A DNA stretch of 46,166 bases from Saprolegnia diclina VS20. Taxonomy: Eukaryota > Oomycota > Saprolegniomycetes > Saprolegniales > Saprolegniaceae. The notes beneath the pieces were generated by a model. It was not told the DNA's origin, ran no database searches, and was given only the letters and a program-made list of their open reading frames with translations. This document shows positions 20,657 to 31,809 of the stretch, in pieces. A program made the position numbers and the translations under genes. The number at the start of each line of letters is the position of its first letter. Position 1 is the first letter of the stretch. Location of the stretch: NCBI RefSeq assembly GCF_000281045.1, contig NW_008246068.1, positions 1,517,587-1,563,752 of the forward strand. Reading direction: 5' to 3'.

Positions 20657-23449
20657 ATGGCGTCGACGTGGCGCAAGGTGCTGCGGCAGACGTCGGTGCT
20701 CTTGTCGCCGACGCGGCCGTCGCTGCGGCAAATCCACGGTGCGCACAAACCGCCACTCGGCCACGCGTCTACGTAATGCTAGAGCCCTTGCCCAAAATCC
20801 CAGTTCGTGTCAGCTGGCTGCTCATCGAGCTCATCACATACGTCGACACGCATTGTACCATCAATGAGACGTTGTACCGCGAGCAAGGCCGGAGCACCGA
20901 TGCATCGGAGCTCTTGGAGCTCGTCCAGCACCACGCGTCGAACACGAGCGCGCCCATCTCGGAGCGCCTGTCCGCCTTCTCTTCTGCCGTGCTCACGACC
21001 GTGATCGTCCAGGTTGCTCTTATGAGTAGGATTCCACTCAACGTTGTGCTAGATTCTGCACACATACGAACCTTTGCTATCGTACACCGTCTCCCAAGAG
21101 CTCCTGGAGCGTGGACGTACTAGTACGATCGAAGCCATTGCCACGGCCTTGCCAAAGGTCCGCTCCACAAGCCGCCAAGTGCTCCGCGTCCTGCTTGGCC
21201 ACCTCGCACATGTAATGGCCTCTGAGTGCCTGCATTCTTTGAGCACTCTGTGCACAGGTAGCGTCATGTCTCGATGTGCGCAAGCCAGTGAAGCACTTGA
21301 GTCGTCTCGTGGGCCTGCACGTCGTCCGGCCTTCCGAGGACCCCGTGTCGCTCAACCAACGTACGACGACGCACTGGACCACGGTTGCTATCACGTATGT
21401 ACGCCTAGGCGACGCAGTCAAGGCGCGCATTGTGCTCTCGAACGCGCTCATTGCAGGTGCAGCGAGCTGGCCGTACGACTGCCAAGCATCCATGCCCACA
21501 GCCAAAGAGCTTCTCTTTCTGCTCAAGCTGCAGTGGCCAGAGGACGCGATCGCATCGGAAGACCACTTGCTCGTATCTCTTGGGTTTTGTGCGACAGCTC
21601 ATCCCCGAGGCGTAGCGCTGTCTGAACAAGTACGGCGCCGTCGAGTCCATCGAGTGCGACCTCGGAAGCTTCAAGTACAGTCGTGCTCTTGTCTGGCGCG
21701 CGCTAATCGACGCGTTTATGTAGAGCCAAAGTGTGTTTGCGTCTTCGGTCGTCGAAGCCTCTGAATCGGACAGTACTCAAGCTCCACGCAAAAGCGCGCA
21801 TCTACGTCGTCTACGCCGCCTTGCAGCACGAGGGCGACGCATCACCCGAACTCCGCTTGTCGCAAGGCATCACAGTGCCGACTGTTAGCTTCAAGATGGA
21901 CTCGACGCCAAACGATTGCGCACCAGAACCCGTTTTGACCAGCAATGTGCCACTGGTGGCGATGGTTGACTGCAGTAGCATGGCTGTTGTTGCCACGAAG
22001 GACGCTACTGCCAACACTACGCCAATAGCACACAGTTCCGCCCACGTCGACACAGTCGCTGTCCAACCGGACGACAGTAGCAGCCAGTGCGACCCTATTG
22101 CAAGTACGGTAGACGGTAGCAGCCAAACAACTTCGGAGAAGGACAACGGCCCTGATGAACTGCAACTCGCGACCAAATATGCGCACATGCAACACCAGTT
22201 AGGCCGCCTACGTGACATTCTGGCGGCCGCAACGGCTACCAGATCGCAAGACCGGCGTTCCGAGCCGCTAGTTTCTGCCTTGGAACAGCTTCAGCAGGAG
22301 ACCTTGCGCCTTCTTGACGACATTCTCGCAGATGCACCGTCCAACGCGTTCGAGACACACAAGCTACATGAAAGTCATGTTCACGCTATGGTGCGACATC
22401 GTGGACTCCTTCGTAGCCCACTGCTCCTTGATAGACCAAGGTCTTGGAAGCCGAGGTGCGCGCGTCACAGGAGTTGCTGCGCCTCCACAAGGCGCAATAC
22501 GATGCCCAGGCCAAACACGTAAAGTAACTTGGTGCACGTGTGCATTTGAGATGACTTGTAGTGGGAAGTCGAGCTGACGACAGCCAAGTTGCTCCGTCTC
22601 GAAGCAGAGAAGCTCAATACGGACCTGCGGCAAGAGCTTCATTCGACGCGCAGTGAGCTTGCTTGCCACCTAGCGATGCTCTCGCACCTTCGACGGTTCC
22701 CGACTCTTGACATTCGTTCACCGCGCGTCATCGTCGAGTAGGGACAGTGCGACACTGCACGAGCGTGCGGTCGTGGCCGAGGCGCAGACTGAGACCTTGA
22801 CCCGCGAGAAATCAGAGTTGGAGGCCCAAGTGCTTTCCTTGAAGGACGTGGCGGCCAAAGCGCAGATCCGTGTCGAGTCATACAAGCACCAAGGTGCTTG
22901 ACGGAAACCAAGAGCATGTCACCAAGACCTTGTGCGTAGTAAGCAACCAAGAGGACGAACCAACAGACGTCAAGCCACCAGCGCGATCCACGGACGCACT
23001 AGCGAACGTAAAGGGAGAGATGAGCCGACAGCTGCAGCGCCAAATTGACACGGCACGGTACTATCGCTAAAATCACTGAAAACGAGGCATTAAAGCGGCG
23101 TAGGGCGGCGATTGCGGCCATGGCAGCAAAGGACCCCGCGACGCAACACTTGTCGCACCAAGAAGAAACCTTGTCGATGCTGCTGGGCCAGCTGGAGCAA
23201 ACCCAGGTGGCACAAGAAGCTGGTGCGGATGCGGCGCTCTCGGGCGCACGGCGCAAGCTTCAGCAGCTCTACACGCCGCCGGTTGATCTTGGCGAGGACC
23301 GCGTCGACGCGTGGACTTTGGAGTTGCGACGAACTCTGGCGACTGCCCAGCGCGGTGTTGGACGACCCGCCTCGAACGCTGACTCGCTGAACGCAGCCAA
23401 AGAGTCCCTCCGACGCTTCCAGGCGACGCTCCACCGCGTAGGTCCATGA
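20657..23449 (+). CDS. RhoGAP-domain protein with C-terminal coiled coil
   Basis: The gene starts MASTWRKVLRQTS. The first intron is 20739-20782 (44 nt) and joins RQIH to EPLPKIPVRVSW in phase. The following region matches RhoGAP layout: LPKIPVRVSWLLIELITYVDTH, then INETLYREQGR (the arginine-finger region, usually G-I/L-F/Y-R-x-x-G). A helix pair follows, then RSTSRQVLRVLLGHLAHV and RLVGLHVVRPSEDP. Such domains stimulate GTP hydrolysis by Rho-type GTPases. The C-terminal half is Ser/Thr-rich, then coiled coil (KYAHMQHQLGRLRDILAAA, VLEAEVRASQELLRLHKAQ, TLTREKSELEAQVLSLKDVAA, LEQTQVAQEAGADAAL). It stops at 23447-23449. Splicing between about 21,680 and 21,840 is ambiguous. The RhoGAP assignment rests on pattern similarity, so confidence is moderate. 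Confidence 0.7.
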
Positions 23450-23565
23450 GACTACACTATGAAGAATCTAAACCACTTGCACACTTTCAACGGCTTTTCG
23501 TTTGCGGTTATGATTCGCAGCAGTATGCAATAGAGTTGCAGCCACGCGAGCAATGTCCGACCGCT

Positions 23566-26500
23566 TCAGAGGTACGAGGGGCGTTTGGTTTTGAGCGGCC
23601 GAAAGCAGTCGTCGGGCACGGCAGCGGCGTCCGTTGCCACGGTAAAGCTGCGGGTCGAGACGCCGACGAAGGCTTTTTTCCCCGAGTTGTACCGGAAAAA
23701 CTGAATCACATTGGAGGCGTCGAGCGTGCTGGGGCCAGACCCGAGGACTCTGCTCACGACACCCGACGCAGGGTCGAGCACGTAAAGACCGCGGTACGTC
23801 ATTTTGCGGCTATCGAGGGCCGAGCCTTTCAGCGCAACGACAAAGTTTTCGCTCGGATGTGTCGCGAGCACGCCCAACACCTTGGTCCGCTCCTTCTCAC
23901 ATGCGACGCCTGCCAAGAGCGTGTATTCGATGGCGTTCTGGATGAGCTGGCGGTTGGATGGCTTGGAGGCTGCGACCTTGGGGTCATCAAGCGGTGCACG
24001 CGCCTGGATCTGCAGTCGCCGCGTTTCGAGCTGCCGAAGCCGCTGCGCCTTGATCTTTTCTGCCCGTAGCTCAGCGAGACGTTGTGATCGGTCGAGCGTC
24101 GGCGGTGCCTCGACGCCCACAAAATGCAAGTCCACGGACGTTGGCTGACGCGCGGTCTCTCGTATCGGGGTGAGGAATGGCGAGATCGCACGTGGCTGGA
24201 TCGTCGTTGATGACGGTGGATTCGTATCTGCAAGGGGCTCTATTGAGTGCTCGAGTGCTGCTTCAAGCGCTGTTGGCGATATCGTTTCCATTGTCGTATC
24301 TTCTCGAGCGGAGACTGAGTGCGGCACAAATTGAGCCATTCCTTCGTCGGTCGCGACTGTCAACTCTTCCGACAAAGTCAGTGCAGAACTACATTGCGGT
24401 GGTGGCGGGCTCTTTGGCGGAGAAGGTGGCGGCGAATCAGCTGCGAGAGGGGGTGGACAACGTCGGCGTGGGGGCACCGCAGGTGGCGTCCGAGGCTCTG
24501 ACACCCCTGCCCGATGTTGTGCACTGGTCCAAGCTAGGTTGGATGCGATTTCGTTTCGTACTGGCGATTGTTGACACAGGCTTGACGCATTTGCCAGCTC
24601 GGCGTTGTTTGGCTGCAATAGTGCAACCTTGGCTTCGTCTTGCAGCGCGAGATGAGTCGCAAGGTCCTCGGTTCGATCCACACCAAGCCACGGTGTTTCC
24701 CGTCGACTTTGGACCGACTGGCGAAGCGCGCGGACATCTTGGAACGTCATTTTCTTGGCCGACGTCGTCGTTCGAACCGCGTCGACGGGCGCAAAGGAAA
24801 ACAGACTGGGCTGATCACAAGACGCGCCTGCGTGTTTCCTGACGCTCTTCGACGCGTCGTGTGCTGTCAACGAAGGTGACGCCGCAGCTCCCAACATACC
24901 ACACGCCCCGTGTGTGAGCGACGGACTCGAGCTTTGGTCGGACGTTCCGAGTGGTGATAGCTGTGACGTTCTAGTCGGTGTTTCGGGCAACGCCCCGAGC
25001 CGCATCTCGACGCTTGGAGCGACAAACAAGGGAAGGAGTGGCACTGGCTCAAAGCGGCCGACTTCCACTTGCCTAACTTGGTGCCGTGCCTCCATGACGA
25101 AATGTGAACCTTCCAATGGCACCGGCGTGTCCATTGATCGCAGTACGTTTGGCGGCGTTGATGGCGGCGTTGATGGTGGCGATGATGGCGGCGTTGTTAG
25201 CGGCGTTGTTGGAGGTGTTTCTGGGGTCGTCAACGGTGCGGTGGCGCTAGGTACTGCGTCGTTCAGGCCCGGATCCGGCTCGGTCCCTCGACTTGTGGGC
25301 GACTCTGCAACATCATTCTCCGCAAACAAACTTGCTTTTGCTCGAGGTGCGTCGCGTGGGTGTTGAGGTAAACCACTTTTGTGCGACGAGATTTGATCGG
25401 CTGCGGCAGGTAGGCTCGCTGAGCTCTGTCGACGCCGGTCCAATACGCCCGTCGTATTGGTAGCGAGCGCTGCTGCTTGCAGCTCCAGAAGCGCCCACGC
25501 CGTCTAAATGGTTTCTCACACAAAGCGGCGACAGATGCCGGGTCGTACCGCTCCGAGTTTTGCCTTGTAGTTGGGCAGTGGATACACGCTCGAGCTTGCA
25601 GCTTTGAACGGTGAGAGGCTTTGCACTGGCGCTACGTCCACGCGTGGATCCCGACGCTCGTCCCATTCGAGGTGGTATGTTGCTACACCGTCACTTCTCT
25701 CGGACTCTCTGAAAGTTGTCGGTGACGTGCTGTCACATACTGTCCCAATCGACGCCGACTTGTCTGGCCCGGCGCTTCTGTCGATGCTGCTGCCGATGAC
25801 GTCATCTTGGTTGGGCACGACGCGCCGCTGTGGTGATGGAAAAGGGCTTGGCATCAGTGGTGCATCGGGCAGTGCCAGTGCAGAAGGCAAGAGATTCTCG
25901 ACGCTCGTGCGCTCATTGTCCGTGCGCATTTGGATGTGTGTTCCAAGCGCCTCTTGAGGATGACCATCGCTCCGAGATAGCGACGCTCGATGCCCCGGCG
26001 AGGTTGGACTGCAGTTCAACTTGGCGGAGGGCGAGGCCTGGCGCGGGGTAAAGCTCAAAGCTTTCTCTACGGTGAGCTCGGTCTCGATGGTTCCTGACGT
26101 GGTCTCCAACTGCGTCGGGCAAGGCGACGCCAGACGCGTCAAATCAATGGAGGGGCTCTCGACAGGGCCCGTGTGTGATATCGTTGTCGCTGACGATTTC
26201 AGCGTCGAGTCGGTTTGGTTGCTCGTCGCCACGACGAGACGCAGCGTGCATGGCTCGTCGGAAAGGACGTCCTCCGTCATCTTGACGACGACCTCGGACA
26301 GCGTCTTGAGCACTTTGACTTTGGCCGGGCACACGTACAAGAGAAACTTATCGTGGGAATGCAGCCAGAGCACCATGGTTTTGGCGCGAAACACCAAGTG
26401 GAGGCACGCAGGTCGACCGTCCAGCGTCTCGTGGAGAGACTCGATCGCGCCTTCGAGCTCAAAGACGCCGCGCAGGGTGGACGGCGGCCTCGCGACGGCA

Positions 26501-26682
26501 ATCGTCGGTGGCGGTGGCATGCCGGCGCGGTACTCGAGGCCGCAGTGGTGGGCGTGAACGACCCACGGGCTTAGCGTCTCCTTCTTGAGATGCGACGACG
26601 ACAGTGCGTCGAGGGACAGCAGCTGCGCAGCAAACGCATAGCCGGCGTGCTCTTGCGCCGCCATCGACAGCTTCTTGGCCAT
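23566..26682 (-). CDS. CKK-domain microtubule minus-end protein (CAMSAP/patronin-like)
   Basis: This is a two-exon gene of 1,023 residues. Exon 1 is 26682-25549, the intron is 25548-25504 (45 nt, GTACGA...TTTAG), and exon 2 is 25503-23566, in phase (YKAKLGA to TAWALLE). The C-terminal ~130 residues form a CKK domain. It is seen as SNRQLIQNAIEYTLLAGVAC, then TKVLGVLATHPSENFVVAL, then YRGLYVLDPASGVVSRVLG, then NVIQFFRYNSGKKAFVGV. A short Arg/Lys-rich coiled coil precedes it (RLAELRAEKIKAQRLRQLE). Known: CKK domains of CAMSAP/patronin bind microtubule minus ends. The middle is long, Pro/Ser/Thr-rich and probably disordered. The N-terminus (about residues 1-150) looks folded, but I cannot confirm the calponin-homology domain usual in this family. 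Inferred role: stabilising non-centrosomal microtubules. Confidence 0.85.
25151..25235 (-). repeat. Pro/Thr-rich short tandem repeat in the CKK-domain gene
   Basis: Degenerate units of about 12 bp (GGCGTTGATGGY on the plus strand) encode repeated TPP/SPP steps in the disordered middle of the protein. They are likely slippage-prone and could supply proline-directed phosphorylation sites. Confidence 0.7.
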
Positions 26683-27134
26683 GCTGAAACGGACGAACTT
26701 AGCCGCTCCAAGAGCGCCAATCTGCCAATGGCTCTGGACGGCCTCATGTGCATGAAAGCTATTTCAAATTTTGCACCTCGATGGTAGCAGTACAATTTGG
26801 ACTGGACGGGTTTGAGCCACCAGAACGTGCAGAGGTTGTGGACGCACAATCCTCGCATGACCAGCATGAACAGCCTCCCTGTGCATAAACCCACGACGCG
26901 TCGTCGTTCGAGCTGCAGCATGAGCGAAGCGTACTCTCAGAGGCTACACGCACGAGAGAGCTTCAAGGTCGGTGAATAGGTTAATCACATTTAAACCATT
27001 TAAACCTGCCAGTCAACCCAGCCCACTGCAGCGCCTCGCGACTAGAAGCAAGGCAGGAGACGACATCAACTCTGAAATATGATATTGCTCGACGATAGCA
27101 TCGGATTCTGGAGGGCATTTGTTGCAATCGACGC
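26683..27134. other. 0.45 kb divergent intergenic region
   Basis: It lies between the CKK-domain gene (minus) and the SCFD2 gene (plus). It contains AT-rich patches with two copies of CATTTAAAC-like sequence near 26990-27006. No coding signal is convincing, apart from a possible earlier SCFD2 start at 27079. Confidence 0.4.
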
Positions 27135-29876
27135 ATGCGCCCGTTCCGTTGCTGCGACGAAAGCCTGGGGCCGCTCGTTGACGTCGCGTCCCGCCTTCAG
27201 CTGCGCCAAGCCGTGCTCGTCGCCGACAGCAGCAGCGCCGAGGCGCTGCAGTGGGCGGGCGGCTTGCCGTTCGTCCTCCAGAACCTCCAAATCGCCTCTG
27301 TTGTGGCGCTCGAAGACGTCAAGCGGTCGCCAGCCGCTACCTTGAACCCGTTCCAGCTCGTGCGCCCGCCAAGCGTCGCTGTGTTAACGTGCTCGGCCTT
27401 GGGCGACGTTGAGGCGACGCTGCGCGCGATGCTGCCGCACGTGACGCAGCTCGTCGTCCTGTCGACAATCCCCGAGACGGCCCATGGCCCGGCCTTCTCG
27501 TTTGAGGCCTTCCGCGCATCGCTCCTGCCTGCACCCGCCAAGGTCTATGTCGAGTACGTTCCTCTCATGTACGCACCGCTCAGCGAAAAAGATGGCGCCG
27601 ACCCGAGCGTATTTGTGCTCACGCACCCCACGTGCGCGGCGGCGTTCCCGCTCATGCGCACGCAGTTGCCGGCGACACCCGCGACGCACGTCAACGAGAT
27701 TGCCCCGGCCGACATCCCTGAAGCGAGTCGCAGAGCTTTCAAGCTCCTCGCGCAGGTCCTCGCCGGTATCCTCCAGCAATGGCGCTTCCAGGCGTGTCTC
27801 GATTTACGAAATGCTTGCAACTCATGGCCGGAGCATAGGTCAAGGACCATATTTTCGCTCTGGGTGGAACGTCGCTCAAGGTTGGTCACACTCTGGTACG
27901 CAAGGTCGTTTGCTGGTCCGTGGACTTGGACGGTTGACGTAGTTGCATACGCTGCACTTGATGCAAGGCGAGTGCACACCAGGAGACCTCAAGCTGCTGC
28001 AGCCGGCCAACTTGATTCTGATCGACCGGTACGTCGACGCCACACGTTGGCCACGACTGACATGCGATGCACAGCACACTGGACCTTGCAACGCCGTCGT
28101 CGCATCAATTTTCTCTTCTCGATCGCATTCTGCAACAGCTGCCCAAGGCGTCTACGCCGCCCGCCGCGGTCCGACGGCGGTTCTTCGCCATAGTGTCGCT
28201 CATGTTATTTGTGTAGGAGCACATCACGCAGGTCGCGCCACTGGATGCAGCGGCCGAGCACGCCAAGAACCGTCTGTCGGTACCCGCATCGGTGCGTCAT
28301 CTGTGTAAGATGGACGCCGCTGTACACTGCGTCTAGTGGAGTGGCGGCGTCAGTGTTTGCCACGGCCAAGACCCCGTAGCAGCGGCCACCGTGCGCAACC
28401 TTTTGAGCCACGGACCCGTGAACGCGCTTCGAGAACTCTCGACGAGCCTGCGCGCTGTCGCTATGGACCTTATCAAGTCCAAGGCGACACCGACGCCCGA
28501 GAAAACGCCCAAGGACCAGCCTCTCCGCGGCCGCGACGTCGTCCAGCGATGGCTTGCGTGCATCGATGGCGCGTACGACCCCAAGGTGACGTGGCAGCAC
28601 AAGAAGCTGCTGCAGCTAGGCCTCGCGGTGCTCGAGACAATGGGCCGAATGGAAACCACGCAAGCTCTGTGGTCGCACGTGGCCAACATTGAGAAGCGGT
28701 ACGCGCAGAGCCGCTTCCAGGGTGCGGCCGAGTGGATCCTTCCCGAGGTTGCCGACCTCGTCAACCATATCCTTTTCCCATGCGTCTCCATATTCAAAAC
28801 ATTGATGCGAGCCAAACAGAGATTCTTACATCGTCGTGGGGTCGATACGGCAAGGTATGGTGCCCGACGAGCCGCTGCTATCGCTCGATGCGGTTTTGCA
28901 GCTCTTTGTCTACGCCTTTGCGATCGCTGGCAACCACGAAATGGAAGACTACACGCGTGGCATGGTGCGGCAAGCGCTTCAGAAAGCGATCCTGGCCCAC
29001 GTACACGGCATCTCCATGAGGCACACCTCGAACCTTGAGCTCTAGGACGGGTCCAGTGACCTCTTGCCGCAAGACTTATGCCAACTCTTGATGACGTGCG
29101 GCAGCGTCAGCAGTAAGAACCAAGAACCACTTCCCACCGAGGCGACCGAAGAAGACGACGAGTGGGGCTGGGACGACGACGCGGCCAAGGCCCCACCGTC
29201 ACTACCAACCACAGCATCGCACGCCCCCGCGACGGTGGCCGCAGTCGAAGCGTACGTGGCGCATCTCTTGCCCGTGCTCGAGGTCTGATCGGCGCGTCTG
29301 CTTTGGCTCGTCTTAACATGATAGTAGGAGTGTGGACAACTGTACCATGAAGTGGCTCCGGCGCTTGCCAGTGATTTTGCCCTGGGGCTGCTGCCGCAAG
29401 TGGTGTCGCAGCTCGTGGACCCATCGTGCCCGACGATCAAGGACCTCCAGCACGTACGACACGGTATAGAAACGCCTTGGCGCCAACCGCCGTGTAGGTG
29501 ACAGACGCCTCGGAGCAACTCGCACGCGCCGGCATTGACCTGCTCAAGTCGGGTCTCAGGTTCGCGTGTCGAGTGTCGACATTTCAGCTGATCCTATGTG
29601 CTAGTGTGTTTGGCTTGAGTGGCCAAGGTATCAAAGGCGCGCCGGTGGTTGTACCCCACCTCTCGACACCGGGCGCGGTCTGCGTCGTCTTTGTCATCGG
29701 CGGCATCTCGGCCCACGAAGTCCGCACCATCGCAGTATCAAGTTGATTTTAATCTATTGGTGCTGTAGGTGCAGGCAATCGCAGACGTGATGAAGGGCCG
29801 GACGGACGTGCAGCTCATTTTGGGCAGCACGACGCTATCTACGCCGACGACGTTGTTGCGTCACCTCGTCGCGTAG
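27135..29876 (+). CDS. SCFD2: Sec1 family domain-containing protein 2 (SCFD2-like SM protein)
   Basis: This multi-exon gene encodes a divergent Sec1/Munc18 protein. Seen in order: QAVLVADSSSAEALQWAGGLPF, YVPLMYAPLSEKDGADPSVFVLTH, HIFALGGTSLKVGHTLVRK, and LLQPANLILIDR joined to TLDLATPSSHQFSLLDRILQ (the typical SM 'DR-TLDL' core). Then come a helical region (VQRWLACIDGAYDPK), an acidic insertion DDEWGWDDD (29154-29180), and the end GAPVVVPHLSTPGAVCVVFV...GGISAHEVR joined to VQAIADVMKGRTDVQLILGS. It stops at 29874-29876. SM proteins control SNARE assembly. SCFD2 is thought to act in ER-Golgi traffic but is poorly studied. The start is uncertain: ATG 27135 is in frame with the conserved part, while ATG 27079 would need an extra splice. 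It ends 110 bp from convergent LDAH. Confidence 0.85.
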
Positions 29877-29985
29877 GCGCGTTCGTCGTACATGCACCGG
29901 AAACAGCGTCGAGTTTGTGCTCGCAGATCTAGAGATCAACAATCCTCTGTCGCTTCCATTCTCAAGATGCGATTAACTCTATCAT

Positions 29986-30984
29986 CTACTTGCTGCCGTG
30001 CATCCAGCGATAGATGACTTCGGCCATGGCGTTGGAGCCGCGGGCGTCCGTCATGAAGGCGTGCGGGAGGTCGACGGTGGTCGCGACGACCTCGGGGTAT
30101 GTCTGCGTCAAGTGCGTCGCATGCGCCGTCGGGACCCAGTTGTCGACCTCGGAGAAGACGAGGCGCACCTTGTCTTGGTACGCGCCCATGAGCTCGTGAT
30201 CAATATCCTTGAGCTCGGCCATCTCGTGGCGCGCCATGTTGAGGATGTTGCGGATGACGTGGTGGTTGAGCAGCGAGTGGGCGGCCGACTGCAACACGGT
30301 GTTTTGCCCGACGAAGAAGGGCAAGGCCGCCTTGACAAGCGACGACGGAAGCCACTCAAAGGGCCACACGAGCAGCGAGATGGGGTAGAAGAGGCGAAAG
30401 AAGGGCCCGAGGCGCTGGCCACTCGCCGACTGCGCAATGTGCATCACCGCCGGCTGCAGCAAGACCACCTTGGAGACGCGATGGGGGCAGTGCGAGAACA
30501 TGCCAAGCGCAATGTGCGCGCCGATCGAGTGGCCGACGAGGACGAGCTCGAGGAGCGGATTCGCCTTGAGCCGCGCGTCGATGTACGCGATCTTGTCGGC
30601 GATCTGCGTCGAGAGGTCAAAGGTCCCGTCCCGGTGCAGCCACGGCATCGAGTGGCCCGTATGCGAGAGGCCGACGACCTCGAACGAGCCATGTCCGAGG
30701 GCGTGCAGGTGGCGCATCATGGGCTCGTAGAAGCCGGGTACACCGGGGTTGCCGGGCACGATAAGCACGAGTGTGTTTGTCGGCGCTACCGCGGGCACGA
30801 CGATCGTGTGCATAAGCCGGTCGTTGGCCAGCGACACGATGCGGTCGCCCGCGACGGTTGTAAGCGGCCGCGCCTGGTAGAGCCACTTGCGCAGGAGCAG
30901 CGCCATCGAGGTGAGGGCAACGACGAGCCCGACTGCGAAGGAAGGACCGACGTCGACCGACGCCAATGCTTCCAGGCCAAACAT
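29986..30984 (-). CDS. LDAH: lipid droplet-associated hydrolase
   Basis: The product is an intronless alpha/beta hydrolase of 332 residues from the ATG at 30984 (MFGLEALASVDVG). Seen: an N-terminal hydrophobic helix (FAVGLVVALTSMALLL), the LDAH hallmark LVLIVPGNPGVPGFYEPMM, the nucleophile elbow VLVGHSIGAHIALGMF (Ser in GHSIG), and a late catalytic His in VDLPHAFMTD near the C-terminus. A hydrophobic patch in the lid region (FFRLFYPISLLVWPFEWLP) fits droplet association. LDAH-family (DUF2305) proteins sit on lipid droplets and are proposed sterol-ester or lipid hydrolases, with the physiological substrate debated. Length matches animal and plant relatives. Confidence 0.92.
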   Translation of the reverse strand: MFGLEALASVDVGPSFAVGLVVALTSMALLLRKWLYQARPLTTVAGDRIVSLANDRLMHTIVVPAVAPTNTLVLIVPGNPGVPGFYEPMMRHLHALGHGSFEVVGLSHTGHSMPWLHRDGTFDLSTQIADKIAYIDARLKANPLLELVLVGHSIGAHIALGMFSHCPHRVSKVVLLQPAVMHIAQSASGQRLGPFFRLFYPISLLVWPFEWLPSSLVKAALPFFVGQNTVLQSAAHSLLNHHVIRNILNMARHEMAELKDIDHELMGAYQDKVRLVFSEVDNWVPTAHATHLTQTYPEVVATTVDLPHAFMTDARGSNAMAEVIYRWMHGSK

Positions 30985-31809
30985 CTTCGTAATCGCCAAT
31001 GCCAAGGTGGCAGCTGGTCATGCCCCGGTGTACCAGAAGGAAATCATCGCAAAACCAGGTATGACAACAGACTACGTGTCGGACACAGCAGACCTCAAAC
31101 CCCGTAACGAAGAATGCGTTCTATTGTTTGCGCTTGAAGTACACCCCCCACGTTGCTTGACGTTGACAGGAGCGGATTCGTACTTGCAGCGTTTTGGCGG
31201 GCGCTGTACCCCGGTGTACACTTTGAATTTGAGTGGCGATCTTCAGTGCGCGACCACGCGGGCATGCCTCTCTGTGCGTTCCTACGTTTACATATTAAGT
31301 TAAAAGATTAGAAATACCCCTGCTGAGCACCTACACGTACAGACTCACCAGTAGTGCATGAAGCAGTGGAGTACCTGGAGGCTTCAGCTCTAGATTATTC
31401 GACACGGGACTGAGGACGACTTTGAAGACTTGAATTAACAGCGAGAAATCCAGCGGTAGAGCGCCTTCTCAAGAGCGTACGTCACACTGCCGACAGCACT
31501 CTTTTGTTGGCCGCGTGTTTCAACCATGAAGACGACAGCCGCGAGCTACGCAAGAGCAACCGGCGCACATGGTTCCGTCCGCCCTCGTCTGCAGCACACA
31601 TTGGTCGCGTCCAACTAGAGCAGAGGCTGCGCAGACACTTGACCTTGGTGGCATCGGTGTTCTGTCCATTCGTCCTACACAATGGCGCGAGTCTCGGCGC
31701 CTCTCCAAGATCGCCATCCGTCATAATCCGATTACAGCTCTCGCTGCGTCGTTTCCAAGGAATACCTCGTCCCACTGGAATTTTTGCCGCAAAAACACCA
31801 AGTGGGGGC
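30985..31809. other. 0.8 kb divergent intergenic region
   Basis: It lies between LDAH (minus) and the P5A ATPase (plus). The left part is AT-richer around 31280-31440. A frame in register with the ATPase is open from 31504, but the sequence before 31810 does not look conserved. No other feature is supported. Confidence 0.4.

Noticed and set aside
29998-31107. 369-codon open frame antisense to LDAH
   Set aside because: Its composition is Arg/Asp/Val-rich as expected from antisense GC-rich codons. The opposite strand encodes a clear hydrolase.
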